Assembly (NCBI GenBank): GCA_039725955.1
Contig: CP091033.1
Coordinates: 1,674,001 to 1,738,000, forward strand
Direction: 5' to 3'
Length of the DNA: 64,000 nt
Source of the DNA: Sinorhizobium sp. B11
GTDB taxonomy: Bacteria > Pseudomonadota > Alphaproteobacteria > Rhizobiales > Rhizobiaceae
Below are positions 26,193 to 34,746 of this stretch, piece by piece (positions within the stretch are counted from its first letter, which is position 1; the number at the start of each line of letters is the position of its first letter). The notes beneath the pieces were generated by a model. The model was given only the letters and a program-made list of their open reading frames with translations. It did no database searches and was not told the DNA's origin. Position numbers and translations under genes: made by a program.

Positions 26193-28124
26193 ATGTCTAT
26201 GCCTCACCGTCTGATCTCGCCGCGCATCGCATCGCCCCAGGAACTGGACGCGCTCGTACATGTGCTCGACGGGGCCGACATCATCGTGCACCGGCTCGAA
26301 GGCACGATCACCCATTGGTCGATCGGCAGCGAGAACATGTATGGCTGGTCTCGTGAAGAGGCCGTGGGCGAATCCGTCTATACTTTGCTCGATGCGCGCT
26401 TTCCCGAGCCTATGGACACCATACGCGCGCATCTGACGACGCGGGGCTTCTGGCAAGGCGAGGTCGTTCATCGTCACAAGAACGGTCGCGACATGTACGT
26501 GACGACACGCTGCGTTCTCGTCAATCTTCCAGACGGCGATCCCGTCGTCATCGAGGCAAACAGCGATATCAGTGCCCTGCGCAAGGCGGAAGAGGCTGTG
26601 CTGGCGCGCGAGGCACACCTGTCATCAATCCTCGAGACAGTACCCGATGCGATGGTTGTCATCGACCAGAACGGCAATGTCATGTCGTTCAGCAAAGCGG
26701 CTGAGATGCTCTTCGGCTTCAGCTCTGAAGAAATCTGCGGCCAGAACGTCAAAAAGCTGATGCCCGAACCCTATCGCGCAGCCCATGACGGATATATCGA
26801 CCATTACATGCAGACGGGCGAGAAGCGGATCATCGGTTACGGTCGCGTCGTAACGGGCCAGCGCGCTGACGGCACCCAGTTCCCGATGGAACTTCACGTC
26901 GGCGAGGCAACGGCAAATGGCGAACGGATCTTCACCGGCTTCGTTCGCGATCTGACCAGCAGGTTCAAGATCGAGGAGGACCTTCGCCAGGCCCAAAAGA
27001 TGGAAGCCGTGGGTCAGTTGACCGGCGGGCTGGCGCACGACTTCAACAATCTCCTCACCGTCATCAGCGGCAATCTGGAAATGATCGAGGACAAGCTCCC
27101 GTCAGGCCCGCTGCGCGACATGCTGCAGGAAGCGCAGGATGCCGCGGCCGACGGCGCAAAGCTCACCGGACAATTGCTGGCCTTCGGAAGACGTCAACCG
27201 TTGAACCCGAAGCAGGCCGATCTCGGCCGACTCGTCACCGGCTTTTCCGACCTGTTGCGAAGGACGCTCGGTGAAAACATCAAATTGTCAACGGTCCTTT
27301 CGGGATCCGATTTCAACGTGCTGGTCGACAGTTCCCAGTTGCAGAACGCGATCCTCAACATCGCTCTGAACGCGCGCGACGCCATGCCGAAAGGCGGCAC
27401 TCTGACCACCGAGGTTTCGCGTGTGCAGCTCGATGCGGACTACGCGAAAATGTATCCGGAAGTTCGCAGCGGCAATTTCGTCCTCGTCTCCATGAGCGAT
27501 ACCGGGGACGGCATGACCGAAGAGGTCAAGAAGCGTGCGATCGAGCCCTTCTTCACCACCAAGGAAGTCGGATCGGGAACCGGACTGGGCCTCAGCATGG
27601 TCTACGGCTTCGTCAAGCAATCGGGCGGCCACCTGCAAATCTACAGCGAGGTCGGTCGCGGCTCGACGATCCGTATCTACCTGCCCGCGCTTTCGAGCGC
27701 CGGCGCAAGGGATGAAGCGACGGCTGGCGGCAAGGCCGAAGCGGCACTGCCGGGTGGCGATGAACGCATTCTCGTAGTCGAGGATGATTCACGCGTCCGC
27801 AGGGTTGCGGTCGCCAGATTGGCCGGGATGGGATATTCGGTGATCGAGGCGGATAACGGCCGCCGCGCCCTTCAATTGCTCAAGGACCAGCCCGACGTCG
27901 CGCTTTTGTTCACCGACATCGTTATGCCCGGAGGCATGACCGGCGACGAGCTGGCAAGGGCTGCCCGTGTGGAACGGCCACACCTCGCTGTACTCTTCAC
28001 CTCGGGATATTCCGAGCCAGCACTGGCGGCAAACGAGGTCATCACCGGAGCGCAATGGCTTCGAAAGCCGTACACTGCGCGTGACCTTGCCCTGAAGATA
28101 CGCGAGCTCATCGACGCCCGGTGA
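26193..28124 (+). CDS. fixL: hybrid FixL oxygen-sensor histidine kinase with C-terminal receiver
   Basis: A 643-residue hybrid kinase. It has an N-terminal PAS (about 20-130) and a second, heme-type PAS (about 140-258) with the FixL hallmarks HDGYIDHYMQTGE (proximal H198) and GYGRVVTGQRADG. A HisKA domain has H282 in LAHDFNN, the HATPase_c domain has NIALNARDAMP and GTGLGLSM, and the receiver has TDIVMPGG (phosphoacceptor aspartate) and RKPYTARD. Oxygen bound to heme would shut off the kinase. There is no FixJ here; the receiver fusion matches the hFixL of R. leguminosarum and R. etli, which signals through FxkR. Probably co-transcribed with fixK. Confidence 0.93.
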   Translation: MSMPHRLISPRIASPQELDALVHVLDGADIIVHRLEGTITHWSIGSENMYGWSREEAVGESVYTLLDARFPEPMDTIRAHLTTRGFWQGEVVHRHKNGRDMYVTTRCVLVNLPDGDPVVIEANSDISALRKAEEAVLAREAHLSSILETVPDAMVVIDQNGNVMSFSKAAEMLFGFSSEEICGQNVKKLMPEPYRAAHDGYIDHYMQTGEKRIIGYGRVVTGQRADGTQFPMELHVGEATANGERIFTGFVRDLTSRFKIEEDLRQAQKMEAVGQLTGGLAHDFNNLLTVISGNLEMIEDKLPSGPLRDMLQEAQDAAADGAKLTGQLLAFGRRQPLNPKQADLGRLVTGFSDLLRRTLGENIKLSTVLSGSDFNVLVDSSQLQNAILNIALNARDAMPKGGTLTTEVSRVQLDADYAKMYPEVRSGNFVLVSMSDTGDGMTEEVKKRAIEPFFTTKEVGSGTGLGLSMVYGFVKQSGGHLQIYSEVGRGSTIRIYLPALSSAGARDEATAGGKAEAALPGGDERILVVEDDSRVRRVAVARLAGMGYSVIEADNGRRALQLLKDQPDVALLFTDIVMPGGMTGDELARAARVERPHLAVLFTSGYSEPALAANEVITGAQWLRKPYTARDLALKIRELIDAR

Positions 28125-28358
28125 GGCGGACGCGCGTAAACTCTCTCAAAAACCCAGCAACCTGCTCGCCCACCGGGACCCCCGACGGCTCCACTCGCGT
28201 TGGCCCTGAAGTCAGCCTTCCAGCAGTTGGGAGGATGCCCAACGGTCAGGAGATTGATGCCGTCGTCAGCGATGATCTGCGGCCGCTCAAACGTTCTGTT
28301 ACCTGTCGTCGAAAACACACCGGGGAGAGCCGCCGGTCGCTGAATTGGCACAGCCAAT

Positions 28359-28372
28359 TTGACGGGCATCAA
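28359..28372 (+). promoter_or_regulatory. anaerobox before pseudoazurin
   Basis: TTGAC-GGGC-ATCAA; a -41.5 position puts the transcript start near 28407, 37 nt before the ATG. The rest of the 319-bp gap after fixL (28125-28443) shows nothing recognisable. Confidence 0.72.
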
Positions 28373-28443
28373 AGAGTGAGCCGCCTGCATGTCCTAAACC
28401 CTAGCCGAGGCCAAGGTCGGCCCCGAACGATAGGAGAAATGCA

Positions 28444-28896
28444 ATGCGTCTGAATTTTGGACTGATCGCTGCCACAGCGGTTCTGATGGCATCGGCAGCG
28501 CCGCTCATGGCCGCCGACCATCAGATCCAGATGCTCAACAAGGGCGCTGACGGCGCGATGGTCTTCGAGCCGGGATTCGTCAAGATCGCTCCCGGCGACA
28601 CGGTTACCTTCGTGCCCACCGACAAGAGCCACAATGCCGAGACCTACAAGGGCCTTATTCCGGATGGGGCTGCGGAGTTCAAATCCAAGGCGAGCGAGCA
28701 GTACCAGGCCAAATTCGACGTGCCCGGCGCCTATGTCATCAAGTGCACACCGCATGCAGGCATGGGCATGGTGGCGCTGATCCAGGTTGGCGACAACCCC
28801 ACCAACCTCGAAGTCATCAAGACTGCCAAGCTTCCGAACATGGTGCGTAAGCGCCTTGACGCCGATCTCGCACAGATCGCGCAGGTCACCCAATAA
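28444..28896 (+). CDS. azu: pseudoazurin, periplasmic blue copper electron carrier
   Basis: A 150-residue cupredoxin with signal peptide ([17 protein letters not shown], cleaved before ADHQIQM). Copper ligands are H63 (in SHNAET), C101, H104 and M109 ([10 protein letters not shown]). Pseudoazurin carries electrons from the bc1 complex to NirK and, in some species, to nitrous oxide reductase. AGGAG lies well before the ATG. The anaerobox upstream fits co-expression with nirK, 15 kb away. It heads a run of copper-related genes. Confidence 0.95.
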   Translation: MRLNFGLIAATAVLMASAAPLMAADHQIQMLNKGADGAMVFEPGFVKIAPGDTVTFVPTDKSHNAETYKGLIPDGAAEFKSKASEQYQAKFDVPGAYVIKCTPHAGMGMVALIQVGDNPTNLEVIKTAKLPNMVRKRLDADLAQIAQVTQ

Positions 28897-28953
28897 CGCA
28901 GGCGATCACAGGTGGCGCGCGATGCGCCCCACCTGCGGACCAGGAGACATGTG

Positions 28954-29481
28954 ATGATCAGACACTTGGCCCTCACCGTGGCGGGCATGTTTTGCATTGC
29001 CGGATCGGCGCAGGCCCATATCACTCTCGAGCAGACCGAAGCGGTATCCGGCAAGGCCTACAAGGCCGTGCTGCGCGTGGGCCACGGCTGCGAAGGCAAG
29101 GCAACCGTCAGGATCCGGGTAAAAATCCCCGAAGGATTGCTGTCTGCCAAACCGATGCCGAAGGCGGGCTGGACGGTGGCAAAAATCCGCGGAACCTACG
29201 AAAAGAGCTATGATCTCTACGGCAAGCCGGTCAAGGAAGGCCTGACCGAGATCGTATGGCAGGGCGGCCAGCTTGCCGACGACGAATATGATGAATTCGC
29301 GTTCCGCGCCACCGTGGCGAAGGAACTGCCGGCAGCGACACGGATTTACGTCCCTGTCGTCCAGGAATGCACCGAAGGCGCGGTCGAGCGCTGGATTGAC
29401 ATTCCCGCTGCAGGCAAGACGTCGGATGATTATGAGACGCCGGCGCCGTTTTTCGACGTCGTCGTTCAGCCGCGTTCCTGA
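28954..29481 (+). CDS. YcnI-like DUF1775 copper-binding protein
   Basis: A 175-residue exported protein. After the signal peptide it begins AHITLEQTEA; in YcnI the mature N-terminal histidine together with a tryptophan chelates Cu(II), and H22 here fits that role. The domain signature VGHGCEGKATVRIRVKIPEG is the DUF1775 core. The ATG at 28954 has AGGAGACA before it. With the CopC-CopD fusion downstream it makes a periplasmic copper acquisition pair, 57 bp behind pseudoazurin and probably in its operon. That points to copper supply for pseudoazurin, NirK and cbb3 oxidase. Confidence 0.85.
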   Translation: MIRHLALTVAGMFCIAGSAQAHITLEQTEAVSGKAYKAVLRVGHGCEGKATVRIRVKIPEGLLSAKPMPKAGWTVAKIRGTYEKSYDLYGKPVKEGLTEIVWQGGQLADDEYDEFAFRATVAKELPAATRIYVPVVQECTEGAVERWIDIPAAGKTSDDYETPAPFFDVVVQPRS

Positions 29482-29493
29482 GATGGGTCGCCC

Positions 29494-31083
29494 ATGGCGT
29501 GGAATTTTCCCCTATGGGCCACCCTTTGCATGCTCGCGCGTGTCGCGGGGCTGTTTCTTCTGCTGGCAGCCGGGGCAGACGCCCATGCTGTCCTGATCGC
29601 ATCATCGCCCGCGAATAATGATATTCTTGCCGCCGCGCCGGAAAAAATCCTGTTGCGCTTCAACGAAGCCGTCAGGGTCGTTCGCTTCAGCGTGGCCGCA
29701 GGCGATGGCGTTGCCAGAGAGATTTCAGCGAGCTCTACGGGCGCCGAAGTCGAAGCGCCCCTTCCCCGCCCGCTTGCAGAAGGCACAGTGATCTTCAGCT
29801 ACAGGGTGGTCTCTGAGGACGGCCATCCGGTCGGCGGATCCGTCGTCTTTCATGTCGGCAAACCCTCGGCCCCCGCCAGCAGTGTTTCCGATAGACCGTC
29901 GAAGGCGTTGCATGGCGCCCTCTGGCTCGTCACCATCGGTTCGACACTCGGTCTCGCCATCATTGTCGGCGGCTCCTTTTTTAATTGCTGGCTTTCTCCG
30001 GCAGGCAGGCGCGCGGAATCTCCCGCCCTCGCTGCGGTAGCAATCGTGTTTATCCTGGCGGGGCTTTATCTTCAGGGACTGGACGACATTGGCCTAGGCC
30101 CTGGCTGGGCCGGATTAGAGCCGTTTGCCCAGGCTTTTTCCGACAGAACGGGGATCGCCCAATGCCTCAAGCTGGTGGCAATTGTGCTTGCTCTTTTGCC
30201 GTTTGTCCGTCGTCCGCAGTCCGCACGCATAGTCTCGGCTACCGCACTTGCCGTTGCCTCACTCGCCTTCGCGCTGACCGGCCACAGTTCGATTGCGCAA
30301 CCGCGCTTCATCGCACTGGCGTCAATCCTCCTGCATGCCGCTATCTTGATTTTCTGGATCGGAAGCCTGCTGCCACTGCTGCGTCTCAGCCGATCTGCTG
30401 ACGATCAGCATTCGCTGCGCTTCTTCTCTCGCCTGATACCGGTCCCCTTCGTCCTTATGTTGCTGGCGGGACTTGTGCTTGCCGTGATGGAAATACCCCG
30501 CATCGACATCGCATGGTCGTCGCTGTTTGCGCGCGTGCTGGCCGTCAAGATAGCCCTCGTTGCGGTCCTCTGCGGGGTCGCCCTCTACAATCGTTTCTGG
30601 CTGACTGCTCCGGCGCTGGCGGGAGAGGCTGTCGCCCGGCGCAGACTGCGCTTGAGCATTGGCGGCGAGATCGGGCTTGCGCTTTTGATCGTCGCTGCCG
30701 CCTCGCTATGGCGTTTCGCCGGTCCTGAACAATATCAATACGCGTATGCCAAACCGCCCGTGTCACTCCATCTCCATGGGCAGAAGGCAATGGCGGAACT
30801 CGAAATGTCGCCGCAGCCTGACGGTATGGTCGATGTCCGCGTTTCGATCCTGACACCGGAATTCGATCCGATGCAGCCACGAAGCGTATCTCTGGGCCTA
30901 AGGAACAGCTTGCGAGGGATCGAGCCTCTCAAATACGGACTGACAAATGCTGCCGATGGCACATGGGCCGTGAGAAACCTGCCGCTTTCAGATACTGCGG
31001 GCTGGAGCGTGGACCTTCAGGTCCTGATCGACGACTTCAACCTCGTCCATCTCGAAGGCGACCTTCCGGCAGGAGCCGAATAG
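29494..31083 (+). CDS. CopC-CopD fusion copper uptake protein (YcnJ-like)
   Basis: A 529-residue fusion. The signal peptide ends before H31 (ADA-HAVLIASSP), followed by a CopC domain (about 31-122, with EDGHPVGGSVVFHVG carrying the second copper histidine). Eight membrane helices of a CopD domain follow (about 138-420), then a C-terminal periplasmic YtkA-like domain (about 425-529, PVSLHLHGQKAMAELEMSP). CopC's mature N-terminal histidine binds Cu(II), and CopD moves copper inward. The ATG at 29494 is 12 bases after ycnI; ATG 29530 would also leave a signal peptide. Overlap in function with YcnI is well known in other genomes. Confidence 0.85.
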   Translation: MAWNFPLWATLCMLARVAGLFLLLAAGADAHAVLIASSPANNDILAAAPEKILLRFNEAVRVVRFSVAAGDGVAREISASSTGAEVEAPLPRPLAEGTVIFSYRVVSEDGHPVGGSVVFHVGKPSAPASSVSDRPSKALHGALWLVTIGSTLGLAIIVGGSFFNCWLSPAGRRAESPALAAVAIVFILAGLYLQGLDDIGLGPGWAGLEPFAQAFSDRTGIAQCLKLVAIVLALLPFVRRPQSARIVSATALAVASLAFALTGHSSIAQPRFIALASILLHAAILIFWIGSLLPLLRLSRSADDQHSLRFFSRLIPVPFVLMLLAGLVLAVMEIPRIDIAWSSLFARVLAVKIALVAVLCGVALYNRFWLTAPALAGEAVARRRLRLSIGGEIGLALLIVAAASLWRFAGPEQYQYAYAKPPVSLHLHGQKAMAELEMSPQPDGMVDVRVSILTPEFDPMQPRSVSLGLRNSLRGIEPLKYGLTNAADGTWAVRNLPLSDTAGWSVDLQVLIDDFNLVHLEGDLPAGAE

Positions 31084-31101
31084 ACCACAGGTATGCCTCA
31101 A

Positions 31102-31560
31102 TCACGCCACGTCGAGCTCGACCCTGGATGCCGCGTCTATCCGTCTGATGATTTGACGCTGGGCAGCGATATGCCGACGCAAGCCAGAGAAGAACGATCT
31201 GAGCAGGTAGTTGACAGCGTCGAAAGACAGCGAGCAGCGGCGACCTTGTAACGCCTGCAGCACCTCCACAACATCCTCCCCCGACTCCAGATTGACCCGT
31301 CGACCAGCCTCGAGGTGGTTCTCCGTCTCGGATCGCTCGCTGCCGCTCATGATCGCTCCCAGCCAGTCGGAACCGATCTGTTCCTCCAGTCGATGACTGG
31401 TCAGAAGCAGAGGAAGGAGCCCGTCGGCGACCGCGCCGCAGAGCCGCTCATTGACGCGACATGGCAGGAAATCAGCGATCGCCTCAAGAAGATCGCACCA
31501 GGACAGGAGCTCGCCGTAACGCGCTTCAAGCTCGTGAAATGCCGATGTCGGGCGGTTCAT
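31102..31560 (-). CDS. hemerythrin-like helical protein of unknown function
   Basis: A 152-residue, probably all-helical cytoplasmic protein. Histidines spaced along the helices (AFHELEARYG, SHRLEEQIG, ENHLEAGRR, LRRHIAAQ) resemble a hemerythrin-type HHE bundle that could hold a di-iron centre, but I cannot assign the family firmly. It starts three bases after the stop of the 51-aa membrane protein, so the two form a unit divergent from norEF with a Crp/Fnr-type box between. A role in NO or oxygen sensing, or in iron-nitrosyl repair, is possible from the context only. Its 3' end converges with the CopCD gene. Confidence 0.55.
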   Translation of the reverse strand: MNRPTSAFHELEARYGELLSWCDLLEAIADFLPCRVNERLCGAVADGLLPLLLTSHRLEEQIGSDWLGAIMSGSERSETENHLEAGRRVNLESGEDVVEVLQALQGRRCSLSFDAVNYLLRSFFSGLRRHIAAQRQIIRRIDAASRVELDVA

Positions 31561-31563
31561 CGC

Positions 31564-31719
31564 TTACCTCTGGAGAAAAAGGCTTGCGGCGATAGCGATC
31601 GCGGCAATGACCGCAGTCACGACACCTGTCCGTTGCAGCACGCCCATCCGGTAAAGCATGATCGCGAAGATCACGATGACAGGTGTTGCTATCGAAAGTC
31701 CGATTTGCGCGTCGCTCAT
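31564..31719 (-). CDS. 51-aa two-helix membrane protein
   Basis: Start ATG 31719 has a strong AAAGGAG seven bases upstream. The product (MSDAQIGLSIATPVIVIFAI, then a short basic loop YRMGVLQR, then TGVVTAVIAAIAIAASLFL) is a hairpin of two membrane helices. I recognise no family. It precedes the hemerythrin-like gene and shares a control region with norEF. Small two-helix proteins often act as accessory subunits, so a link with Nor or a membrane docking site for its partner is conceivable. Confidence 0.6.
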   Translation of the reverse strand: MSDAQIGLSIATPVIVIFAIMLYRMGVLQRTGVVTAVIAAIAIAASLFLQR

Positions 31720-31767
31720 AAGGTCTCCTTTGCGACCGCAACATAGCTAGCCGCAACGATCGCTTCT

Positions 31768-31781
31768 TTGAGATCGGTCAA
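31768..31781. promoter_or_regulatory. Crp/Fnr-type box between norE and the divergent pair
   Basis: TTGAG-ATCG-GTCAA (minus strand TTGAC-CGAT-CTCAA), one mismatch from consensus. It is placed to serve the minus-strand 51-aa gene (start near 31733) and could also serve norE (start near 31816). Confidence 0.6.
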
Positions 31782-31880
31782 AGAAAGTTCTCGCCTGGCG
31801 AGCGGCCTGTCCGCGGGGGACGCGTAGCTGTTTGCGGTTTCACAAAGACGAGCACTCAGCCTCGTCATAGGCTTGGGAAC

Positions 31881-32423
31881 ATGACCTCGATGATCTCAAG
31901 CCGCGAGACACGCGATACTGATAATGGCGATCTGCTGGTATGGATCCTTGCCTGGAGCGAGCTGGTCGCCTTCGGGGCGCTGCTCACGGCCTTCGTCGTC
32001 GCCTCCGTGCTGCATCCGGAAACATTTGCAGCCGGCAAAGCAAGGCTTGATCATGCCTTGCCGATCGCCAACACGATCGTGCTTCTCGCAAGCGGCTGGC
32101 TTGCCGCCAAGGCAGCCGAACAGGGCGCAATCTCCCGCCGGCGTTTGATGCTGCTTGCGGCGGCACTGGGCGGGGTCGTTTTCGGCGGGCTCAAAGGCCT
32201 GGAATATGCATTCGAAGGCGCGTCCCTTCTGTCCGGCGATCCCTTCTCGCAGCTCTATCTTCTCATCACCGGGTTTCACCTGACGCATGTGGCGTTCGGA
32301 TCGATGATCCTCGTCCTCGTGGCAATTTTTCCGACGCGGGAAAATGTCCACCTGATCACCACGCTCTGGCATGTGATCGACATCGTCTGGCTCGTCATGT
32401 TTCCGGTGATCTATCTCCTATGA
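31881..32423 (+). CDS. norE: nitric oxide reductase accessory protein NorE
   Basis: A 180-residue membrane protein of the cytochrome c oxidase subunit III family with five predicted helices (LVWILAWSELVAFGALLTAFVV, IANTIVLLASGWLAA, GGVVFGGLKGLEYAF, LLITGFHLTHVAFGSMILV, HVIDIVWLVMFPVIYL). The conserved GLKGLEY glutamate and FHLTHV histidines match the family. NorE is not needed for catalysis but raises Nor activity in Paracoccus and Rhodobacter. Its stop overlaps norF. Confidence 0.9.
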   Translation: MTSMISSRETRDTDNGDLLVWILAWSELVAFGALLTAFVVASVLHPETFAAGKARLDHALPIANTIVLLASGWLAAKAAEQGAISRRRLMLLAAALGGVVFGGLKGLEYAFEGASLLSGDPFSQLYLLITGFHLTHVAFGSMILVLVAIFPTRENVHLITTLWHVIDIVWLVMFPVIYLL

Positions 32424-32701
32424 AGCACTCCGGTCGTCCGAACTGCTCGCGCGCTTTGCTGCTGCTCTTTGCTCTGACAGGCTCGACGTTCATCCTGACA
32501 CACGCTCTGCCGGATAGCGTACCTCCGGTTCTGGTCGCTGTGACGATCGCTGTCATTGCCGTCACCAAGGTCCGGCTCGTTGTGCTGGATTTTCTCGGAC
32601 TTCGTGGAACTCAGACGTCCTTGATCGCGGCCTTGTGGTCCTGGGCGGCATTCGTGCTGTTGATCGCGGTCACGCGCGCCGCCTTGCAACTGTCCGTCTG
32701 A
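32420..32701 (+). CDS. norF: nitric oxide reductase accessory protein NorF
   Basis: A 93-residue protein with three membrane helices and the KVRLVVLDFLGLR motif between the second and third, typical of NorF and of cytochrome oxidase subunit IV-like proteins. It overlaps norE by ATGA. NorF affects expression or stability of NO reductase. The 206 bp after it contain the presumed norC promoter. Confidence 0.88.
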   Translation: MKHSGRPNCSRALLLLFALTGSTFILTHALPDSVPPVLVAVTIAVIAVTKVRLVVLDFLGLRGTQTSLIAALWSWAAFVLLIAVTRAALQLSV

Positions 32702-32795
32702 CATTTCGCTCTGCTCTTCAAAAAAGCTCCCCGCGTGAGTGCCGACTGTCCGCGGCGTGCAGCTTCTCCGGCATGCCGCACATTCGTCGGCTTGC

Positions 32796-32809
32796 TTGCG
32801 AATGAGCAA
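32796..32809 (+). promoter_or_regulatory. NnrR-type box before norCBQD
   Basis: TTGCG-AATG-AGCAA, a TTG-N8-CAA sequence with a TTGCG left arm like those before nirK and ftrA. Centre 105 bp before the norC ATG; a -41.5 position starts transcription near 32844. Confidence 0.55.
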
Positions 32810-32907
32810 AGAGCTCCCGGTCGAATTCCGCCATTCCCTTCCAGCGAGCCCGCTGGCTCGATTTCCGACGTCACGGCGGCACCGCCACTGACATGAAAGG
32901 ATGATCG

Positions 32908-33360
32908 ATGGCTGAACGCCTGACAAAAACCGCGGCCCGAAACGTGTTCTACGGCGGGTCGGCATTTTTCTTCGCCATATTCGTGGGCCTGACGGCCCAC
33001 AGTCACTACTACATCCGCACGGTTTCCACCAATGAGGCCACGCTGACGGAAGGCGTCGCCCGCGGGAAACACATCTGGGAAAAGAACGCCTGCATCAACT
33101 GCCACACCCTTGATGGCGAAGGCGCCTATTTCGCGCCGGAACTGTCGAATGTCTGGATCCGCTGGGGTGGCGACAAGGATCCGGCGAATGCCCGCGAGGC
33201 GCTCCACGCGTGGATGGCGGCGCAACCCTCCGGCATCGAGGGTCGACGGCAGATGCCGCAGTTCAACCTGACGGACCAGGAGGTCAATGACCTCGCCGAT
33301 TTCCTCGAATGGGTCAGCAAGACCAACACTCAGAACTGGCCCCCGAACCAGGCCGGCTGA
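32908..33360 (+). CDS. norC: nitric oxide reductase cytochrome c subunit NorC
   Basis: A 150-residue subunit with an N-terminal membrane anchor (RNVFYGGSAFFFAIFVGLTAH) and one periplasmic heme c domain with CINCH (C62, C65, H66) and the distal methionine in GRRQMPQF. It takes electrons from pseudoazurin or cytochrome c and passes them to NorB. AAAGGA precedes the ATG. First gene of norCBQD; maturation needs the Ccm system present in this window. Confidence 0.96.
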   Translation: MAERLTKTAARNVFYGGSAFFFAIFVGLTAHSHYYIRTVSTNEATLTEGVARGKHIWEKNACINCHTLDGEGAYFAPELSNVWIRWGGDKDPANAREALHAWMAAQPSGIEGRRQMPQFNLTDQEVNDLADFLEWVSKTNTQNWPPNQAG

Positions 33361-33378
33361 CAGCGAGAGGCTATAGAA

Positions 33379-34719
33379 ATGAAGTACAAGACCCAGAGCG
33401 TCGCAATGCTCTACTTTTACGGAGCTCTCGGCCTGTTCATGGCCCAGCTCCTGTTCGGCGTGCTCGCCGGCACCATCTACGTGCTGCCCAATACGCTATC
33501 CGTCGAACTGCCCTTCAACATCGTGCGCATGATCCACACCAATGCGCTGATCGTCTGGCTGCTTATGGGCTTCATGGGGACGACCTATTTCCTGCTGCCG
33601 GAGGAATGCGAAACCGAGCTCTACAGCACCAAGATCGCAATCGCGCAGTTCTGGATCTTTCTGATTGCGGCGGCAGTCGCCGTTGTCGGCTATCTCTTCC
33701 ATATTCATGAGGGCCGCGAGTTCCTGGAACAGCCCTTCGCGATCAAGGTCGGGATCGTGATCGTGGCGCTGATGTTCCTCTTCAACGTCACCATGACCGC
33801 GCTCAAGGGACGAAAGACGACAATCACCAACATCCTGCTCTTCGGCTTATGGGGTGTCGCGATCTTCTTCCTCTTCGCCTTCTACAACCCCGTCAATCTG
33901 GCGCTCGACAAGATGTACTGGTGGTATGTCGTCCATCTGTGGGTCGAGGGCGTCTGGGAACTGATCATGGCGTCGGTGCTCGCCTTCCTGATGATCAAGC
34001 TGAACGGCATCGACCGGGAAGTGGTGGAGAAGTGGCTCTACGTCATCATCGGACTGGCGCTTTTTTCCGGCATCCTCGGCACCGGCCACCATTATTACTG
34101 GATCGGCGCCCCTGGCTACTGGCAGTGGATCGGATCGCTTTTCTCGACGCTCGAAGTGGCGCCCTTCTTCACCATGGTCGTATTCACCTTCGTCATGACC
34201 TGGCGCGCCGGCCGTAAGCACGAAAACAAAGCCGCCCTCCTCTGGTCGATCGGTTGCTCGGTCATGGCCTTCTTTGGGGCAGGCGTCTGGGGTTTCCTGC
34301 ACACGCTGTCGTCGGTCAACTATTATACCCATGGCACGCAGGTCACCGCAGCTCATGGGCATCTGGCCTTCTTCGGCGCCTATGTGATGCTCAATCTCGC
34401 AGCGATGGCCTATGCCGTCCCACAGATCCGCGGCCGCGCGCCCTATAATCAATGGCTGTCGATCGCCAGTTTCTGGATCATGTGCACCGCAATGTCGGTC
34501 ATGACCTTCGCGCTCACATTCGCTGGCATCATCCAGGTGCACCTGCAGCGGGTTCTCGGCCAGTCCTACATGGACGTCCAGGATCAGCTCGCCCTCTTCT
34601 ACTGGGTGAGACTCGGCTCCGGCATCTTCGTATTCATCAGCGCCCTGATGTTCATCTGGTCGGTGCTCGTTCCCGGACGGACGCGCGTCGCAGGCCCAGT
34701 CGTTCAGCCCGCCGAATGA
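33379..34719 (+). CDS. norB: nitric oxide reductase catalytic subunit NorB
   Basis: A 446-residue, 12-helix heme-copper superfamily protein with heme b and a heme b3-FeB centre that reduces two NO to N2O. Conserved elements are HTNALIVWLLMGFMGTTYF (heme b ligand), the HLWVEGVWELIM segment with FeB histidine and glutamates, TGHHYYWIG (two FeB histidines) and AAHGHLAFFGAY (heme ligands). It is the short cytochrome c-dependent form (cNor), without the quinol-oxidase N-terminal extension. Confidence 0.97.
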   Translation: MKYKTQSVAMLYFYGALGLFMAQLLFGVLAGTIYVLPNTLSVELPFNIVRMIHTNALIVWLLMGFMGTTYFLLPEECETELYSTKIAIAQFWIFLIAAAVAVVGYLFHIHEGREFLEQPFAIKVGIVIVALMFLFNVTMTALKGRKTTITNILLFGLWGVAIFFLFAFYNPVNLALDKMYWWYVVHLWVEGVWELIMASVLAFLMIKLNGIDREVVEKWLYVIIGLALFSGILGTGHHYYWIGAPGYWQWIGSLFSTLEVAPFFTMVVFTFVMTWRAGRKHENKAALLWSIGCSVMAFFGAGVWGFLHTLSSVNYYTHGTQVTAAHGHLAFFGAYVMLNLAAMAYAVPQIRGRAPYNQWLSIASFWIMCTAMSVMTFALTFAGIIQVHLQRVLGQSYMDVQDQLALFYWVRLGSGIFVFISALMFIWSVLVPGRTRVAGPVVQPAE

Positions 34720-34746
34720 GGCGGGCCATTTTCCTGGAGAACAAAG

